Source: Riemerella columbipharyngis (GTDB lineage Bacteria; Bacteroidota; Bacteroidia; Flavobacteriales; Weeksellaceae). From it: 64,000 bases of DNA. The position numbers and the translations under genes were made by a program. Location: NCBI RefSeq assembly GCF_900101995.1, contig NZ_FNAS01000006.1:44046-108045 (forward strand). The letters run 5' to 3'. Below the pieces are notes generated by a model, which was given only the letters and a program-made list of their open reading frames with translations, ran no database searches and was not told the DNA's origin. Positions 46,460 through 55,453 of this stretch are shown piece by piece (positions within the stretch are counted from its first letter, which is position 1; each line of letters opens with the position of its first letter).

Positions 46460-47590
46460 TTATAAATAAACATCCAGCCCGTAAGTCCTTCTCCTTTTAT
46501 GATTCACGGGGTGATAATCCTGCCAAAGAAGTTGGATATTTTTATTTTCTTCAAGCTCCGGATTCGTCTCTAAGAAACGGACACCTTTCCGCTTAAAAGT
46601 TTTATAAATTTCATTGAATATAATGGAAGTAACTCCCCTACGCTGATAGCCCGGATGAATTCCGATAAGATAAAAATTAGCCCTATCATTTTTCTTTCCC
46701 GCATTTAAGAAGTGGTACCACCCAAATGGGAAAAGCCTGCCATTAGCTTTTTGCAAAGCCTTGGAATAAGACGGCATCGTGATGGCAAATGCCACAAGAT
46801 TATGCGAAGCATCTTCTATGCAAACAATATAATCTTTGTCTATAAAACCAAAATACTTTTCTTTATAGGTCTGTACCTGCTGAGAGGTGATAGGAGTATA
46901 GGTAGAAAGCGGCTTGTAAGTCTCATCTAAAAGACGAAACATAGGCTCTACCAAAGGTAAAACATCCGATTTTTTTTGAAAATTCAAAACTTTAAGCTGA
47001 TATTTCTCCGCGATAATCTTACTAAACTTCTCCACTTTATCAGGCAAAGTATCAGGGAATTTTATTTCAAACTCCACCCACTCTTTCTCTTTTTTCAGTC
47101 CCAATTTTTCAAGATGCCTCGGATAGTATTCGTAATTATAAATACCTATCATCGTCGCCAAACGGTCAAACCCCATAATGAGCATACCTGCCTTATCCAG
47201 ATTCGTAAAACCCATTGGCCCTTCTATTTTAGAAACCTTGTGGGCTTTTGCATAATCTATAGCTTGCTGAACAAGAGCTTTGGAGACCTTCTCATCATCA
47301 ATAAAATCCAACCAACCGAAGCGTACTTTACGTATCCCCAGCTCCTCTTTTTCTTTGTGGTTAATCATCACAGCTATCCGCCCCACTATTCTCTTGCCTT
47401 TATAGGCTAAAAATAATTCATAATCAGAATAAGACAATGCCGGATTTTTCCGAGGATCCCAAATATTCTTTTCATCATCAATGAGTGGCGGTACGAAATA
47501 AGGATTTTCTCTATATAGCTCAAAAGGAAATTTAATAAACAACATTAAATCTCTCTTCTCCGAAACTTTCTTTACTAATATCTCACTCAT
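46460..47590 (-). CDS. GNAT-like acyltransferase family protein
   Basis: The protein has 376 residues. The C-terminal part carries a GNAT acetyl-CoA signature (FYLIGIHPGYQRRGVTSIIF). The N-terminal part (FELYRENPYFVPPLIDDEKN, IEGPMGFTN) resembles the conserved long GNAT-like proteins of Bacteroidota whose substrate is unknown. No signal peptide. Function as an acyltransferase is probable by fold only. Confidence 0.75.
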   Translation of the reverse strand: MSEILVKKVSEKRDLMLFIKFPFELYRENPYFVPPLIDDEKNIWDPRKNPALSYSDYELFLAYKGKRIVGRIAVMINHKEKEELGIRKVRFGWLDFIDDEKVSKALVQQAIDYAKAHKVSKIEGPMGFTNLDKAGMLIMGFDRLATMIGIYNYEYYPRHLEKLGLKKEKEWVEFEIKFPDTLPDKVEKFSKIIAEKYQLKVLNFQKKSDVLPLVEPMFRLLDETYKPLSTYTPITSQQVQTYKEKYFGFIDKDYIVCIEDASHNLVAFAITMPSYSKALQKANGRLFPFGWYHFLNAGKKNDRANFYLIGIHPGYQRRGVTSIIFNEIYKTFKRKGVRFLETNPELEENKNIQLLWQDYHPVNHKRRRTYGLDVYL

Positions 47591-47640
47591 TTTATTGCAC
47601 GGATATAAATTTATTATTTTATTCTTCCAAGAATTAAAAG

Positions 47641-48120
47641 TTATTGTTTTTTCTTATTTTGTTGTTTTTCGAAAAATTCCTGATCTATCCATCTATCTTT
47701 GGTATTAGCATCCACCAAATACAGTAGTTCACCCTGTTTGGCTATAATCAAATTCTTGGACATCGGTATAGGAAGCCGCCTGTTTTCCAATGTTGTAAGT
47801 CTCACAGATACAGCATCTTTTTTCCTCACCACATCTCCCATAAATATATTAGAAGAACTTTGCCCATTTTGTTTATCATCAAAAACTTCTACATAAGTAA
47901 CACTTTTTGTCTTAAAAATAATAAATTGCCGCTCTATATGATCTTCAAAATCTTTTATAAGAACAAACTTCTTGTCAGACAAAGACACACTGTCTAAATG
48001 CTGCCTCCCCAGCTGAATTCTTTCTTCTAAGCGTTCGAGCAAATCATATACCTTTCCTATTTGAGCGTTCACCCTTAAGCCGCCCAACAAAATAAACACT
48101 ACCAAACCTAATTTTTTCAT
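47641..48120 (-). CDS. Hypothetical secreted protein
   Basis: The protein has 159 residues. A signal peptide (1-19, VNAQ) precedes a short helical region (LLERLEERIQLGRQH) and a beta-rich domain, with a basic end (QQNKKKQ). It is periplasmic or surface by prediction. I do not recognise the family. About 50 bases separate it from the GNAT-like gene downstream. Confidence 0.6.
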   Translation of the reverse strand: MKKLGLVVFILLGGLRVNAQIGKVYDLLERLEERIQLGRQHLDSVSLSDKKFVLIKDFEDHIERQFIIFKTKSVTYVEVFDDKQNGQSSSNIFMGDVVRKKDAVSVRLTTLENRRLPIPMSKNLIIAKQGELLYLVDANTKDRWIDQEFFEKQQNKKKQ

Positions 48121-48393
48121 AATTTTATTTTTAATGCAAATGTAAATATCCTTTTTATATCTAATTCTTATTTTTTTGAGCCAGCAATATACAACTTTTT
48201 AATTATTTCTCTACATACTAAAAATCAAATATCTATGTTTGCCAAATACAAGCCCCCCCTTCCTATGACTTAGTAAAAACAGTAGCAATTTATAAGCCCC
48301 AAGCCTGATCTACAATACATAGAAACCTACTCATCGGAGTAATTTTATCTTTTTTGCAAAAAAACATTTGTGGAATAAAACAGAAATATAATT
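48121..48393. other. Intergenic region without a recognisable gene
   Basis: About 270 AT-rich bases between the hypothetical gene and the tRNA terminator. No frame, RNA or repeat stands out. Confidence 0.4.
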
Positions 48394-48422
48394 AAAAAAA
48401 CCGCCTTTATTTAAGGCGGTTT
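48394..48422 (-). terminator. Rho-independent terminator of the tRNA cluster
   Basis: A 10-bp perfect stem (48398-48407 with 48413-48422) followed by T's on the minus strand, directly after tRNA-Arg. Confidence 0.85.
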
Positions 48423-48423
48423 G

Positions 48424-48497
48424 TGAGCGCGAAAGGATTCGAACCTTTGACCGTCTGCTTAGAAGGCAGATGCTCTATCCAGCTGAGCTACGCACCC
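48424..48497 (-). tRNA. tRNA-Arg (anticodon TCT)
   Basis: A 74-base cloverleaf. The anticodon stem-loop CTGCCTTCTAAGCAG gives TCT, reading AGA/AGG. The acceptor stem has two G-U pairs. The T loop is TTCGAAT. CCA is not encoded. It is the last gene of the cluster. Confidence 0.93.
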
Positions 48498-48518
48498 TAA
48501 ACAATATTAATAAAAAAG

Positions 48519-48593
48519 TCGGGGCGGCAGGATTCGAACCTGCGACCTCCTGGTCCCAAACCAGGCGCGATGACCGGACTACGCTACGCCCCG
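48519..48593 (-). tRNA. tRNA-Pro (anticodon TGG)
   Basis: A 75-base cloverleaf with a perfect CGGGGCG acceptor stem, anticodon arm CCTGGTTTGGGACCAGG (anticodon TGG) and T arm GCAGGTTCGAATCCTGC. CCA is not encoded. Confidence 0.95.
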
Positions 48594-48606
48594 AAAAAAA
48601 TTGCTG

Positions 48607-48691
48607 CGGAGGGTATGGGATTCGAACCCATGCGACCCTTTCGGGTCGACAGTTTAGCAAACTGCTCCGTTAACCACTCCGGCAACCCTCC
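48607..48691 (-). tRNA. tRNA-Ser (anticodon GCT)
   Basis: An 85-base cloverleaf with the long variable arm typical of serine tRNA (GACCCGAAAGGGTC). The anticodon GCT reads AGC/AGT. The acceptor is GGAGGGT with discriminator G. It is first in the cluster. Confidence 0.94.
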
Positions 48692-48730
48692 TCTGTATTT
48701 TCAAGAACTTCTACTTATCAATTGCGAGTG

Positions 48731-48762
48731 CAAATATATAACAATTTTCTATAACTACCAAA
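48731..48762 (-). promoter_or_regulatory. Promoter of the Ser-Pro-Arg tRNA cluster
   Basis: The minus strand reads TTTG (48759-48762), a 20-base spacer, then TATATTTG (48731-48738), matching both Bacteroidota elements. The tRNA-Ser begins about 40 bases downstream. Confidence 0.65.
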
Positions 48763-48785
48763 TTTAATTGTAAAAAAATATTACC

Positions 48786-48793
48786 TATCTTTG
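48786..48793 (+). promoter_or_regulatory. Candidate -7 box of the amidase gene (TATCTTTG)
   Basis: Exact TAnnTTTG match, 27 bases before the ATG at 48821. A TTG at 48768-48770 is a possible short-spaced -33. The promoter is divergent from the tRNA promoter. Confidence 0.45.
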
Positions 48794-48820
48794 TTTCCCA
48801 ACAAAAAAAACACAAACACA

Positions 48821-49825
48821 ATGCATAAAAACCTGCTTATCATAGGATTAAGCATCACACTTACATCTTGTGCTTCACGCCCTACTACTGCCGTAAATAC
48901 AAAAAAAAGCACTTTGCTGGTTACACAGACAAAAAAAATTACACCTAAAAAAGAAAACAACCTCATCAAAATAGATAATATAGATTTCTATCAAGTAAAT
49001 ATCGCAGATTTATCAAAGAATAATAACACCATCAGCTATGGTTCCATTGTCTCTGCAAATCCTCAGGGCTATTCTATTTCTAAAGAGCACTTCCCTTCCG
49101 TGGGGCAAAATTTCAGAGAACGCTTTATTATAATCCATTATACTGCATTGGACTATGAAAAATCTATAAAAGTACTCACTCAAAAAAATGTAAGTGCCCA
49201 CTATCTAGTAAACGACCGCCCTGACAAAGAAATTTATCAATTGGTAGACGAAAACAAAAGATCTTATCACGCCGGTGTAAGTCACTGGCGAAACTTCGAC
49301 AATCTAAATGACAATTCCATAGGAATAGAAATCGTAAACTCCGGCTTTGTCCTAAATTCTTCAGGCCAGCGGCAGTTTTTCCCTTATCCGGATTATCAAT
49401 TCCGCAAAGTTGCAGCCCTCATAAAAGACCTCGCTACTCGGTATATGATTCCGCCTACTAATATTTTAGGACACTCTGACATTGCACCTACGAGGAAACA
49501 AGACCCCGGGCCTATGTTTCCTTGGAAAAAACTGTATGATGACTATGGTTTGGGTATGTGGTACGACACCTCTTCCGTGCAAAACTATATAACGATCTCC
49601 AACGATGATATTGTTCATCAATACAATTCTCCTGCCTTCATTGCTAAGGTTCAGAAAAAACTAAAAGATTTCGGCTATGCCATAAATATTACTTCAACCT
49701 GGGACAAAGACACAAAAAAAGTCATTCAGTCTTTCCAATACCACTTTCACCCTTCTAAAACAGATGGTGTATTAGATGCAGAAACCTGGGCGATATTACA
49801 ATCGCTATACGACAAGTATAAATAA
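48821..49825 (+). CDS. N-acetylmuramoyl-L-alanine amidase lipoprotein
   Basis: The start is ATG 48821, which gives a lipoprotein signal with Cys17 (SITLTSC); an upstream TTG adds ten unlikely residues. The protein has 334 residues. The amidase_2 domain has zinc-ligand histidines in FIIIHYTA and ILGHSDIAP, with the final TRKQDPGPMFPW typical. A C-terminal peptidoglycan-binding domain is at about 265-330 (VQKKLKDFGYAI, GVLDAETWAIL). It cleaves the bond between muramic acid and the peptide, in the periplasm. Confidence 0.9.
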   Translation: MHKNLLIIGLSITLTSCASRPTTAVNTKKSTLLVTQTKKITPKKENNLIKIDNIDFYQVNIADLSKNNNTISYGSIVSANPQGYSISKEHFPSVGQNFRERFIIIHYTALDYEKSIKVLTQKNVSAHYLVNDRPDKEIYQLVDENKRSYHAGVSHWRNFDNLNDNSIGIEIVNSGFVLNSSGQRQFFPYPDYQFRKVAALIKDLATRYMIPPTNILGHSDIAPTRKQDPGPMFPWKKLYDDYGLGMWYDTSSVQNYITISNDDIVHQYNSPAFIAKVQKKLKDFGYAINITSTWDKDTKKVIQSFQYHFHPSKTDGVLDAETWAILQSLYDKYK

Positions 49826-49827
49826 AC

Positions 49828-49862
49828 AAAATCCCCGTTCTTGTATGAATGGGGATTTTTAT
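49828..49862 (+). terminator. Bidirectional terminator between amidase and S46 peptidase
   Basis: Nine perfect base pairs (49828-49836 with 49851-49859), extendable inward, with T's on the plus strand and A's before the stem that serve the minus strand. Confidence 0.8.
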
Positions 49863-49879
49863 ATGAGCTATTTTCTATT

Positions 49880-51997
49880 TTACTTCACCACTTTCATCTC
49901 ATTGACAAGGTGTTTTGCATTGGCATATTTATCAATAACAAAAAGAATATATTTGGTATCTACCATAATGTTTCGGCAAAGTTTTGGGTCAAAATTAATA
50001 TCACTCATCGTTCCCTCCCACTGACGGTCAAAATTAAGCCCCATCAGATTACCATAAGCATCTAATACGGGACTTCCCGAGTTCCCTCCGGTGGTATGAT
50101 TGGTGGCAGTGAAATTCACAGGAACCTCACCCGTTTTGTCTTTATACACTCCATAATCCTTAGAATTGTAAAGATTGATAAGTTTTTGGGGAACATCAAA
50201 CTCATAGTCACCCGGAATATATTTCTCCATTATCCCACCCAGATGCGTTTGATAGCCGTAGTAAACAGCATCTCTCGGATTAGAACCTTTCACTTGTCCA
50301 TAGGAAACCCTTAGTGTAGAATTGGCATCCGGGAAGAATTTTTTCTGTTTATCCGTAGCCATTTGCTCTGCCATATATTCTTTTTGGTAATGATCTATTT
50401 TCTCTTGCAAATCATTATAAGACTTCATTACATTAGCTCTGTAAGCCGCTCTAAGCTCGGATGCCAATTGATAATAAGGATCTGCTTTTAAGGCTTTCAC
50501 AAATTCCGGATTTTTAATCAATTTCGATAAATCCGAATAAATCACCTTTCCGTCAAAAGTTTTCTGTCCGCTGATCAAAGACAGCGAAGTCCAACTGTCC
50601 AAAGTCTCCATATTCTTTTGAACATCCGAAAACTTAGAAAAGCCTTGAGGTAAGAAATTTGGATTATTCTTTTGTTGATACAAAGCCAAAACTTTCGCCA
50701 TCACTTTTGCATCCAGCATTGCATCGTAGTTTCTGTACATTTCATCTATGTAATCGATCTGCTCGCCGCTGATGGATTTTCCCTTTTCTTGCTGCGCCAC
50801 CAAGTTCATCAAATTGGAAGCCAATCTAAGTGTCTGGCAATTCCGAAACATCTCGCCATAATAAGCATCATTAACGGCATATGGCGATTGCTCTTCGTAC
50901 AGTTTGGTGAGCGTTTCTATCGTTGGTTTTATATTTGGATTAAGGCTAATGAGTTTTGCCTCGTATTGTTGGCGTTTTTGTACAGCTTTAGATTTTTTCA
51001 GTCCCTCTACTTCTCCTATCCATTTTTTCCAATAATTGGCAACAGATGCATATTTTGCAGCATATTTTATCCTCGTAGCATCGTCTTTTCTCATTTTTTC
51101 GTCTAATGTTTTCAGAGCGACATCTCTCACAGCTATTCTTGCAGGGTCAATTTCATTCACGATTTTATCTATCGCTATTGACGGCAGGTACTCCTGCGTA
51201 CGCCCCGGAAAGCCAAACACAAAAGTGAATTGATTTTCTTTTTTATCTTTTATGGATATCGGCAAAAAATATTTCGGCTTGTATGGGACATTATCCTTAG
51301 AATATTCCGCCGGTTGATTATTTTTATCAGCATAAATTCTGAACATAGAAAAATCTCCCGAGTGTCTCGGCCAAACCCAATTGTCCGTATCGCTGCCGAA
51401 CTTCCCTATCCCCGATGGAGGTGCCCCTACCAAACGAACATCATTAAAGGTTTCTTTCACAAAAGCATAATATTTATTACCGTAATACATTGGCACTATA
51501 TCTACGCTCTGATAAGGTTTTAGCTTAAATTCTTCTTTTAACCTATCTATATTTCTCTTTATTTCCGCATCAGAAGCATTTTTATTTGCACCTAAAACTT
51601 GAGAGGTAACATCTTTTATATCCGTTATAAAATCCACATAAAGCCCCGGATTAGGCAGCTCTTCCGAAGTGGTTTTTGCCCAAAATCCCTCGGTAAGGTA
51701 GTCGTGTTCCAGCGTAGAATGTGCCTGTATCTGCCCGTACCCGCAGTGGTGGTTGGTAAGCAGGAGCCCTCTGGGAGAAATCACTTCGCCCGTACAGCCT
51801 CCATTAAAATGCACCACCGCATCATTGATTGCAGGCTTGTTTGGATTGAAAATATCTTTTGCCGAAATCTTCATTCCGAGTTCTTTCATTTCTTGTTCGT
51901 TTAGTTCCGTAGGAATCCACATTCCACCGTTTTGCTGAGCAAATGCCGCCACAGCAGGCATCACAATCGCGGATAGCAGTATAATTTTCTTTATCAT
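49880..51997 (-). CDS. S46 dipeptidyl peptidase, probably DPP11 type
   Basis: S46 enzymes release dipeptides from the N-terminus of peptides in the periplasm and feed amino-acid use. The protein has 705 residues with a signal peptide (1-20, AAFAQ). Catalytic motifs are LLTNHHCGYGQIQ (His) and GGNSGSPV (Ser640). The residue 18 after the serine decides specificity in this family: it is Arg658 (NFDRQWEG), as in Asp/Glu-specific DPP11, where DPP7 has Gly. Specificity is inferred from that one residue. Confidence 0.9.
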   Translation of the reverse strand: MIKKIILLSAIVMPAVAAFAQQNGGMWIPTELNEQEMKELGMKISAKDIFNPNKPAINDAVVHFNGGCTGEVISPRGLLLTNHHCGYGQIQAHSTLEHDYLTEGFWAKTTSEELPNPGLYVDFITDIKDVTSQVLGANKNASDAEIKRNIDRLKEEFKLKPYQSVDIVPMYYGNKYYAFVKETFNDVRLVGAPPSGIGKFGSDTDNWVWPRHSGDFSMFRIYADKNNQPAEYSKDNVPYKPKYFLPISIKDKKENQFTFVFGFPGRTQEYLPSIAIDKIVNEIDPARIAVRDVALKTLDEKMRKDDATRIKYAAKYASVANYWKKWIGEVEGLKKSKAVQKRQQYEAKLISLNPNIKPTIETLTKLYEEQSPYAVNDAYYGEMFRNCQTLRLASNLMNLVAQQEKGKSISGEQIDYIDEMYRNYDAMLDAKVMAKVLALYQQKNNPNFLPQGFSKFSDVQKNMETLDSWTSLSLISGQKTFDGKVIYSDLSKLIKNPEFVKALKADPYYQLASELRAAYRANVMKSYNDLQEKIDHYQKEYMAEQMATDKQKKFFPDANSTLRVSYGQVKGSNPRDAVYYGYQTHLGGIMEKYIPGDYEFDVPQKLINLYNSKDYGVYKDKTGEVPVNFTATNHTTGGNSGSPVLDAYGNLMGLNFDRQWEGTMSDINFDPKLCRNIMVDTKYILFVIDKYANAKHLVNEMKVVK

Positions 51998-52091
51998 ATT
52001 TAATTTATTTTTAGGTTAACGCAATGTTTCATCGTGCCAATTTAAGAATTTTAATCAATATCTCTTGACTTCAATCGTATCAATTTCAAAA

Positions 52092-52928
52092 TTAACAATT
52101 ATCTTGAAACAATTCATCTATTACATTCTTCGTTTCGGCGATATCGTGTACTCTTAGGATTCTTACGCCTTTCTCCAATAGTGTTTTATGCAGTTTCTGC
52201 GTTTCGGTTGCAATCGTATTCGGACTTTTCCCTAATGGTTTATAAATAAAAGATTTCTTAGAAATCCCTGCAAGAACAGGATAATTTCCCAAACCTATAT
52301 ACTCTATTTCCTCTATCATTTGTATTTGATTCTCTATGGTTTTTCCAAAGCCAAACCCAGGGTCTAAAATCACATCATAAACGCCTTGCGCTTTCAGTTC
52401 TGCCAATTTATCTGAAAAATATCGATTGATGCTATACACTATGTTTTCGTACGCTATTTTCTCGTGCATCGTTTTGTAGTCGGGGTTACAATGCATCAAA
52501 ATATAAGGCAGCTGCGTTTCTGCCACCGTACCAAACATATCAGCATCAAACTGCCCTCCGGATATGTCATTCACAATATCAATTCCCTCATCTGCACCAA
52601 ACCTGACCACCGCCGAATAAAAGGTATCCAAAGAAATATAACAATGTGGAAACTCTTTTTTAAGTTCGGATATGATATTCCTTATACGCTTAATTTCCTC
52701 ATTTGCCGATAAATATTGTGCATTCGGACGGGTAGACTGTGCACCTATGTCAATAATCTCTGCTCCGTCCTCCAGCATTTTTTCAGCTTGGCAGAGTGCC
52801 GCTTTTTCGTTATTAAACCTGCCCCCGTCAGAGAAAGAATCCGGAGTTACATTCAGGATTCCCATAATCTTAGGCTTAGACAAATCCAAAAGCCGCCCCC
52901 TGCAATTGATACTAAATCTCTTTTCCAT
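52092..52928 (-). CDS. folP: Dihydropteroate synthase
   Basis: The enzyme joins hydroxymethyl-dihydropterin pyrophosphate with p-aminobenzoate; it is the sulfonamide target. The protein has 278 residues. Signatures are MGILNVTPDSFSDGG near residue 22, the pterin-site DPGFGFGKT and the C-terminal RVHD. It follows the DUF5522 gene by two bases. The other folate gene here, folB, is 22 kb away. Confidence 0.96.
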   Translation of the reverse strand: MEKRFSINCRGRLLDLSKPKIMGILNVTPDSFSDGGRFNNEKAALCQAEKMLEDGAEIIDIGAQSTRPNAQYLSANEEIKRIRNIISELKKEFPHCYISLDTFYSAVVRFGADEGIDIVNDISGGQFDADMFGTVAETQLPYILMHCNPDYKTMHEKIAYENIVYSINRYFSDKLAELKAQGVYDVILDPGFGFGKTIENQIQMIEEIEYIGLGNYPVLAGISKKSFIYKPLGKSPNTIATETQKLHKTLLEKGVRILRVHDIAETKNVIDELFQDNC

Positions 52929-52930
52929 TC

Positions 52931-53107
52931 TTATCCTACATTATTTCTTCTAAATGTGTCCGTATTCTTGTCATAACCATAGGGACAATGTTTACACCCG
53001 CTTTTGCAGCAGTATCCTCTCTTTAAAAGATACTTTGCCGTAAATACGCGGTATCCTAAATCGTTGTAATAATAATCTTCTTTTTCCTTCAAATCTTGCA
53101 GAGACAT
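52931..53107 (-). CDS. Small cysteine-rich protein, DUF5522-like
   Basis: A 58-residue gene with ATG 53105-53107 and TAA 52931-52933. It reads MSLQDLKEKEDYYYNDLGYR and on to GYCCKSGCKHCPYGY, the cysteine/histidine signature of DUF5522, a likely metal-binding site. Function unknown. It ends two bases before folP on the same strand and is divergent from the plus-strand block at 53131. Confidence 0.8.
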   Translation of the reverse strand: MSLQDLKEKEDYYYNDLGYRVFTAKYLLKRGYCCKSGCKHCPYGYDKNTDTFRRNNVG

Positions 53108-53130
53108 AATAATCTGTTTATATTTGCTTG

Positions 53131-53460
53131 ATGATACTAATCAAAACAAAATGGTTAAAAAACACCAAGGTACAGGGAATCGCCCTATATCCCTTCATTA
53201 TTCTGCGAAGATACGAAGACAAAACGAATTTTGTGCTTATTAACCACGAAAAGATACACCTGAGACAGCAGCTGGAATTATTGATCATATTCTTTTATAT
53301 TTGGTATATCTTAGAATTTTTAATCCGATGGACAAAGTACCAAAACTACGACAAAGCCTACCGCAAGATTTCCTTTGAGCAAGAAGCTTATGCTCACGAC
53401 CAAGAAAGCAACTACCTTGAAAAAAGAAAATTTTGGTCTTTTGTAAAATATCTGAAATAA
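53131..53460 (+). CDS. Small membrane protein with an HEXXH motif
   Basis: ATG 53131 gives 109 residues. Residues 39-43 are HEKIH, the zinc-peptidase pattern, followed by a hydrophobic helix (about 50-66, LLIIFFYIWYILEFL). The rest is charged (ISFEQEAYAHDQE). It is like small flavobacterial HExxH proteins of unknown role. Whether it is a peptidase is unproven; no third zinc ligand is obvious except His/Glu in EQEAYAHD. Its stop overlaps the next start (TAATG). Confidence 0.65.
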   Translation: MILIKTKWLKNTKVQGIALYPFIILRRYEDKTNFVLINHEKIHLRQQLELLIIFFYIWYILEFLIRWTKYQNYDKAYRKISFEQEAYAHDQESNYLEKRKFWSFVKYLK

Positions 53461-54359
53461 TGGAAATTTCTAAAATCCCTATCATCAAAATCCCCATAAA
53501 CAAAGGCATTGAAATCTTCATCAAAAGAGAAGATTTAATAGATCCGGACATATCCGGAAATAAATTTTGGAAACTCCTCCACAATATTAAAAACTATCTG
53601 GGAACCCACCCAAAAGAGCCTTTTATCATCACCTATGGCGGTGCTTTTTCTAATCACATCGCCGCTACGGCAGTCCTTGGCAAAAAACTAAATATAAAAA
53701 CTTTAGGCATCATAAGAGGCGAAGAACTAAACCGCAAATGGCATCTGAATCCAACCTTAAAAAAAGCTAATGAAAACAAAATGGATTTCAGATTTGTAGA
53801 TAGAGAGAGCTACCGAGATAAGCATAAAATGACACTCGCATTACAAGAGGAATTCCCCAACGCACTCATCATCCCCGAAGGCGGTACCAACCATCTCGCC
53901 GTAGAAGGAATAAAAGGAATGCTCACCAGCGAAACGAAATATTTTGATTATCTTTGTAGTGCCGTAGGAACAGGGGGGACTCTGGCAGGAATCTCCAAAT
54001 ATGCCGAGCCGGAACAGGCAGTTATAGGGCTAAAAGTAGTGAATGACGAGAGTTTGCACCAAAGGATTTTGAGCCTTAGCCAAAGGACAAACTTTCAGTT
54101 AGAAGATGCTCATTATGGCGGATATGGGAAAATAAATGATGAACTTATCCGTTTTATCAATGAATTTAGAGCAAAGTTTGGCATTCCTTTAGACCCTGTT
54201 TATACCGGAAAAGCAATGATGAAATTGATGAAATTGATAGACCAAAACTACTTTGAAATAGGAAGTAAAATTCTAATGTTTCATACGGGTGGTCTGCAAG
54301 GAATTGAAGGAGCAAACTACCTTCTAAAAAAACAAAATAGAACTTTAATAGATATATGA
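53460..54359 (+). CDS. ACC deaminase / D-cysteine desulfhydrase family PLP enzyme
   Basis: ATG 53460 shares its first base with the stop of the upstream gene and fits the family N-terminus better than the TTG at 53433. The protein has 299 residues, fold type II PLP enzyme. The PLP lysine is Lys35 (DISGNKFWKL), GGAFSNHIAAT and VGTGGTLAG follow. Members act on D-cysteine or 1-aminocyclopropane-1-carboxylate; the substrate cannot be chosen from sequence. It overlaps the glucosaminidase gene by four bases. Confidence 0.88.
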   Translation: MEISKIPIIKIPINKGIEIFIKREDLIDPDISGNKFWKLLHNIKNYLGTHPKEPFIITYGGAFSNHIAATAVLGKKLNIKTLGIIRGEELNRKWHLNPTLKKANENKMDFRFVDRESYRDKHKMTLALQEEFPNALIIPEGGTNHLAVEGIKGMLTSETKYFDYLCSAVGTGGTLAGISKYAEPEQAVIGLKVVNDESLHQRILSLSQRTNFQLEDAHYGGYGKINDELIRFINEFRAKFGIPLDPVYTGKAMMKLMKLIDQNYFEIGSKILMFHTGGLQGIEGANYLLKKQNRTLIDI

Positions 54360-55444
54360 AAAAAATATTTTTGGCATTAGCGATTGTAAGTTTTAGCAAA
54401 ACTTACGCCCAGTATTGGGCTAATGAAGACCAGTATATCCAGAACTTTGCACTGTATGCAGTAGAAGAAATGCAGAAGTACAAAATCCCTGCAAGTATCA
54501 CGATTGCACAGGGCTTGTTAGAGTCTTCCGGAGGACAATCTAAGTTGGCAAGACAAGGAAACAACCACTTTGGGATTAAGTGTAAAGAAGACTGGACAGG
54601 ACCATCTATGAGGCATACAGACGATGCCCCCAATGAATGTTTCCGCGTGTATTCCAGCGTAAGAGATTCCTACGAAGATCACTCAAAATTCTTGGCTTAC
54701 AGAAAATACTACCGAAAGCTGTTTACGCTGGATCCCAAAGATTACAAAGCTTGGGCTTTTGGGCTAAAGAAAGCCGGCTATGCAACAAATCCAAAGTATG
54801 CCTATATCCTCATTAACAAAATAGAAAAATACAAACTCCACAAATTTGACGACGATACTACGCCTCAGTCTGTCTATGCCACACTTCTAACGCTGTACCC
54901 TGACCTATATTCCAACAAAGAGTTTATGGCAAAAGCCAATGCCCAAAATACTGAAAATACCATTGCAGCTAATGACAACAACACCAAAAAAGTATCTCCT
55001 ACCGTAGTGGTTCCTTACAAGCAGACTTCCTATGCTGAACAAGTACGAAGGAGAGATGCTATAGAGAAAAATGCCAATGACACATGGCAAAATGTTTTAG
55101 TAAGAAACCACCCTAACGGAGATAGAAAATACATTATTGTTCCATTAGCCACCAATGTGGATTTCTTGGCCCAAAAATACGATATCAGAGGAAGGAGAAT
55201 TATGAGATGGAACGAACTGGAATCCGCCAATATCCCTGCAAACTCCATTATATTCTTAGAATCAAAATCCGGAGAAGGCAATGTCTCTACCTATATCGCT
55301 CAGCAGGGGGATACGATGTACAGCATCGCCCAAAAATTTGCAATAAAACTGCACCGCTTGTACCAAAGAAACAGAATGGACGAAGGACAAGAACTCCAAA
55401 TAGGACAAGTTATTTATTTACAAGGAAGAAAACCAAAAAATTAA
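54356..55444 (+). CDS. Secreted beta-N-acetylglucosaminidase with LysM domain
   Basis: The protein has 362 residues with a signal peptide (1-18, KTYAQ). The glucosaminidase domain spans about 25-165 with the catalytic glutamate in AQGLLESSGGQS and NNHFGIKC. The rest holds LysM-like repeats, the last being YIAQQGDTMYSIAQKFAIKL. It cuts peptidoglycan glycan chains in the periplasm. The gene overlaps the PLP enzyme by ATGA and precedes hemL by nine bases. Confidence 0.9.
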   Translation: MKKIFLALAIVSFSKTYAQYWANEDQYIQNFALYAVEEMQKYKIPASITIAQGLLESSGGQSKLARQGNNHFGIKCKEDWTGPSMRHTDDAPNECFRVYSSVRDSYEDHSKFLAYRKYYRKLFTLDPKDYKAWAFGLKKAGYATNPKYAYILINKIEKYKLHKFDDDTTPQSVYATLLTLYPDLYSNKEFMAKANAQNTENTIAANDNNTKKVSPTVVVPYKQTSYAEQVRRRDAIEKNANDTWQNVLVRNHPNGDRKYIIVPLATNVDFLAQKYDIRGRRIMRWNELESANIPANSIIFLESKSGEGNVSTYIAQQGDTMYSIAQKFAIKLHRLYQRNRMDEGQELQIGQVIYLQGRKPKN

Positions 55445-55453
55445 CCTAATATT

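Noticed and set aside
48470..48673. Frames across the tRNA cluster on both strands
   Set aside because: They cover three clear tRNA genes, which explain the sequence.
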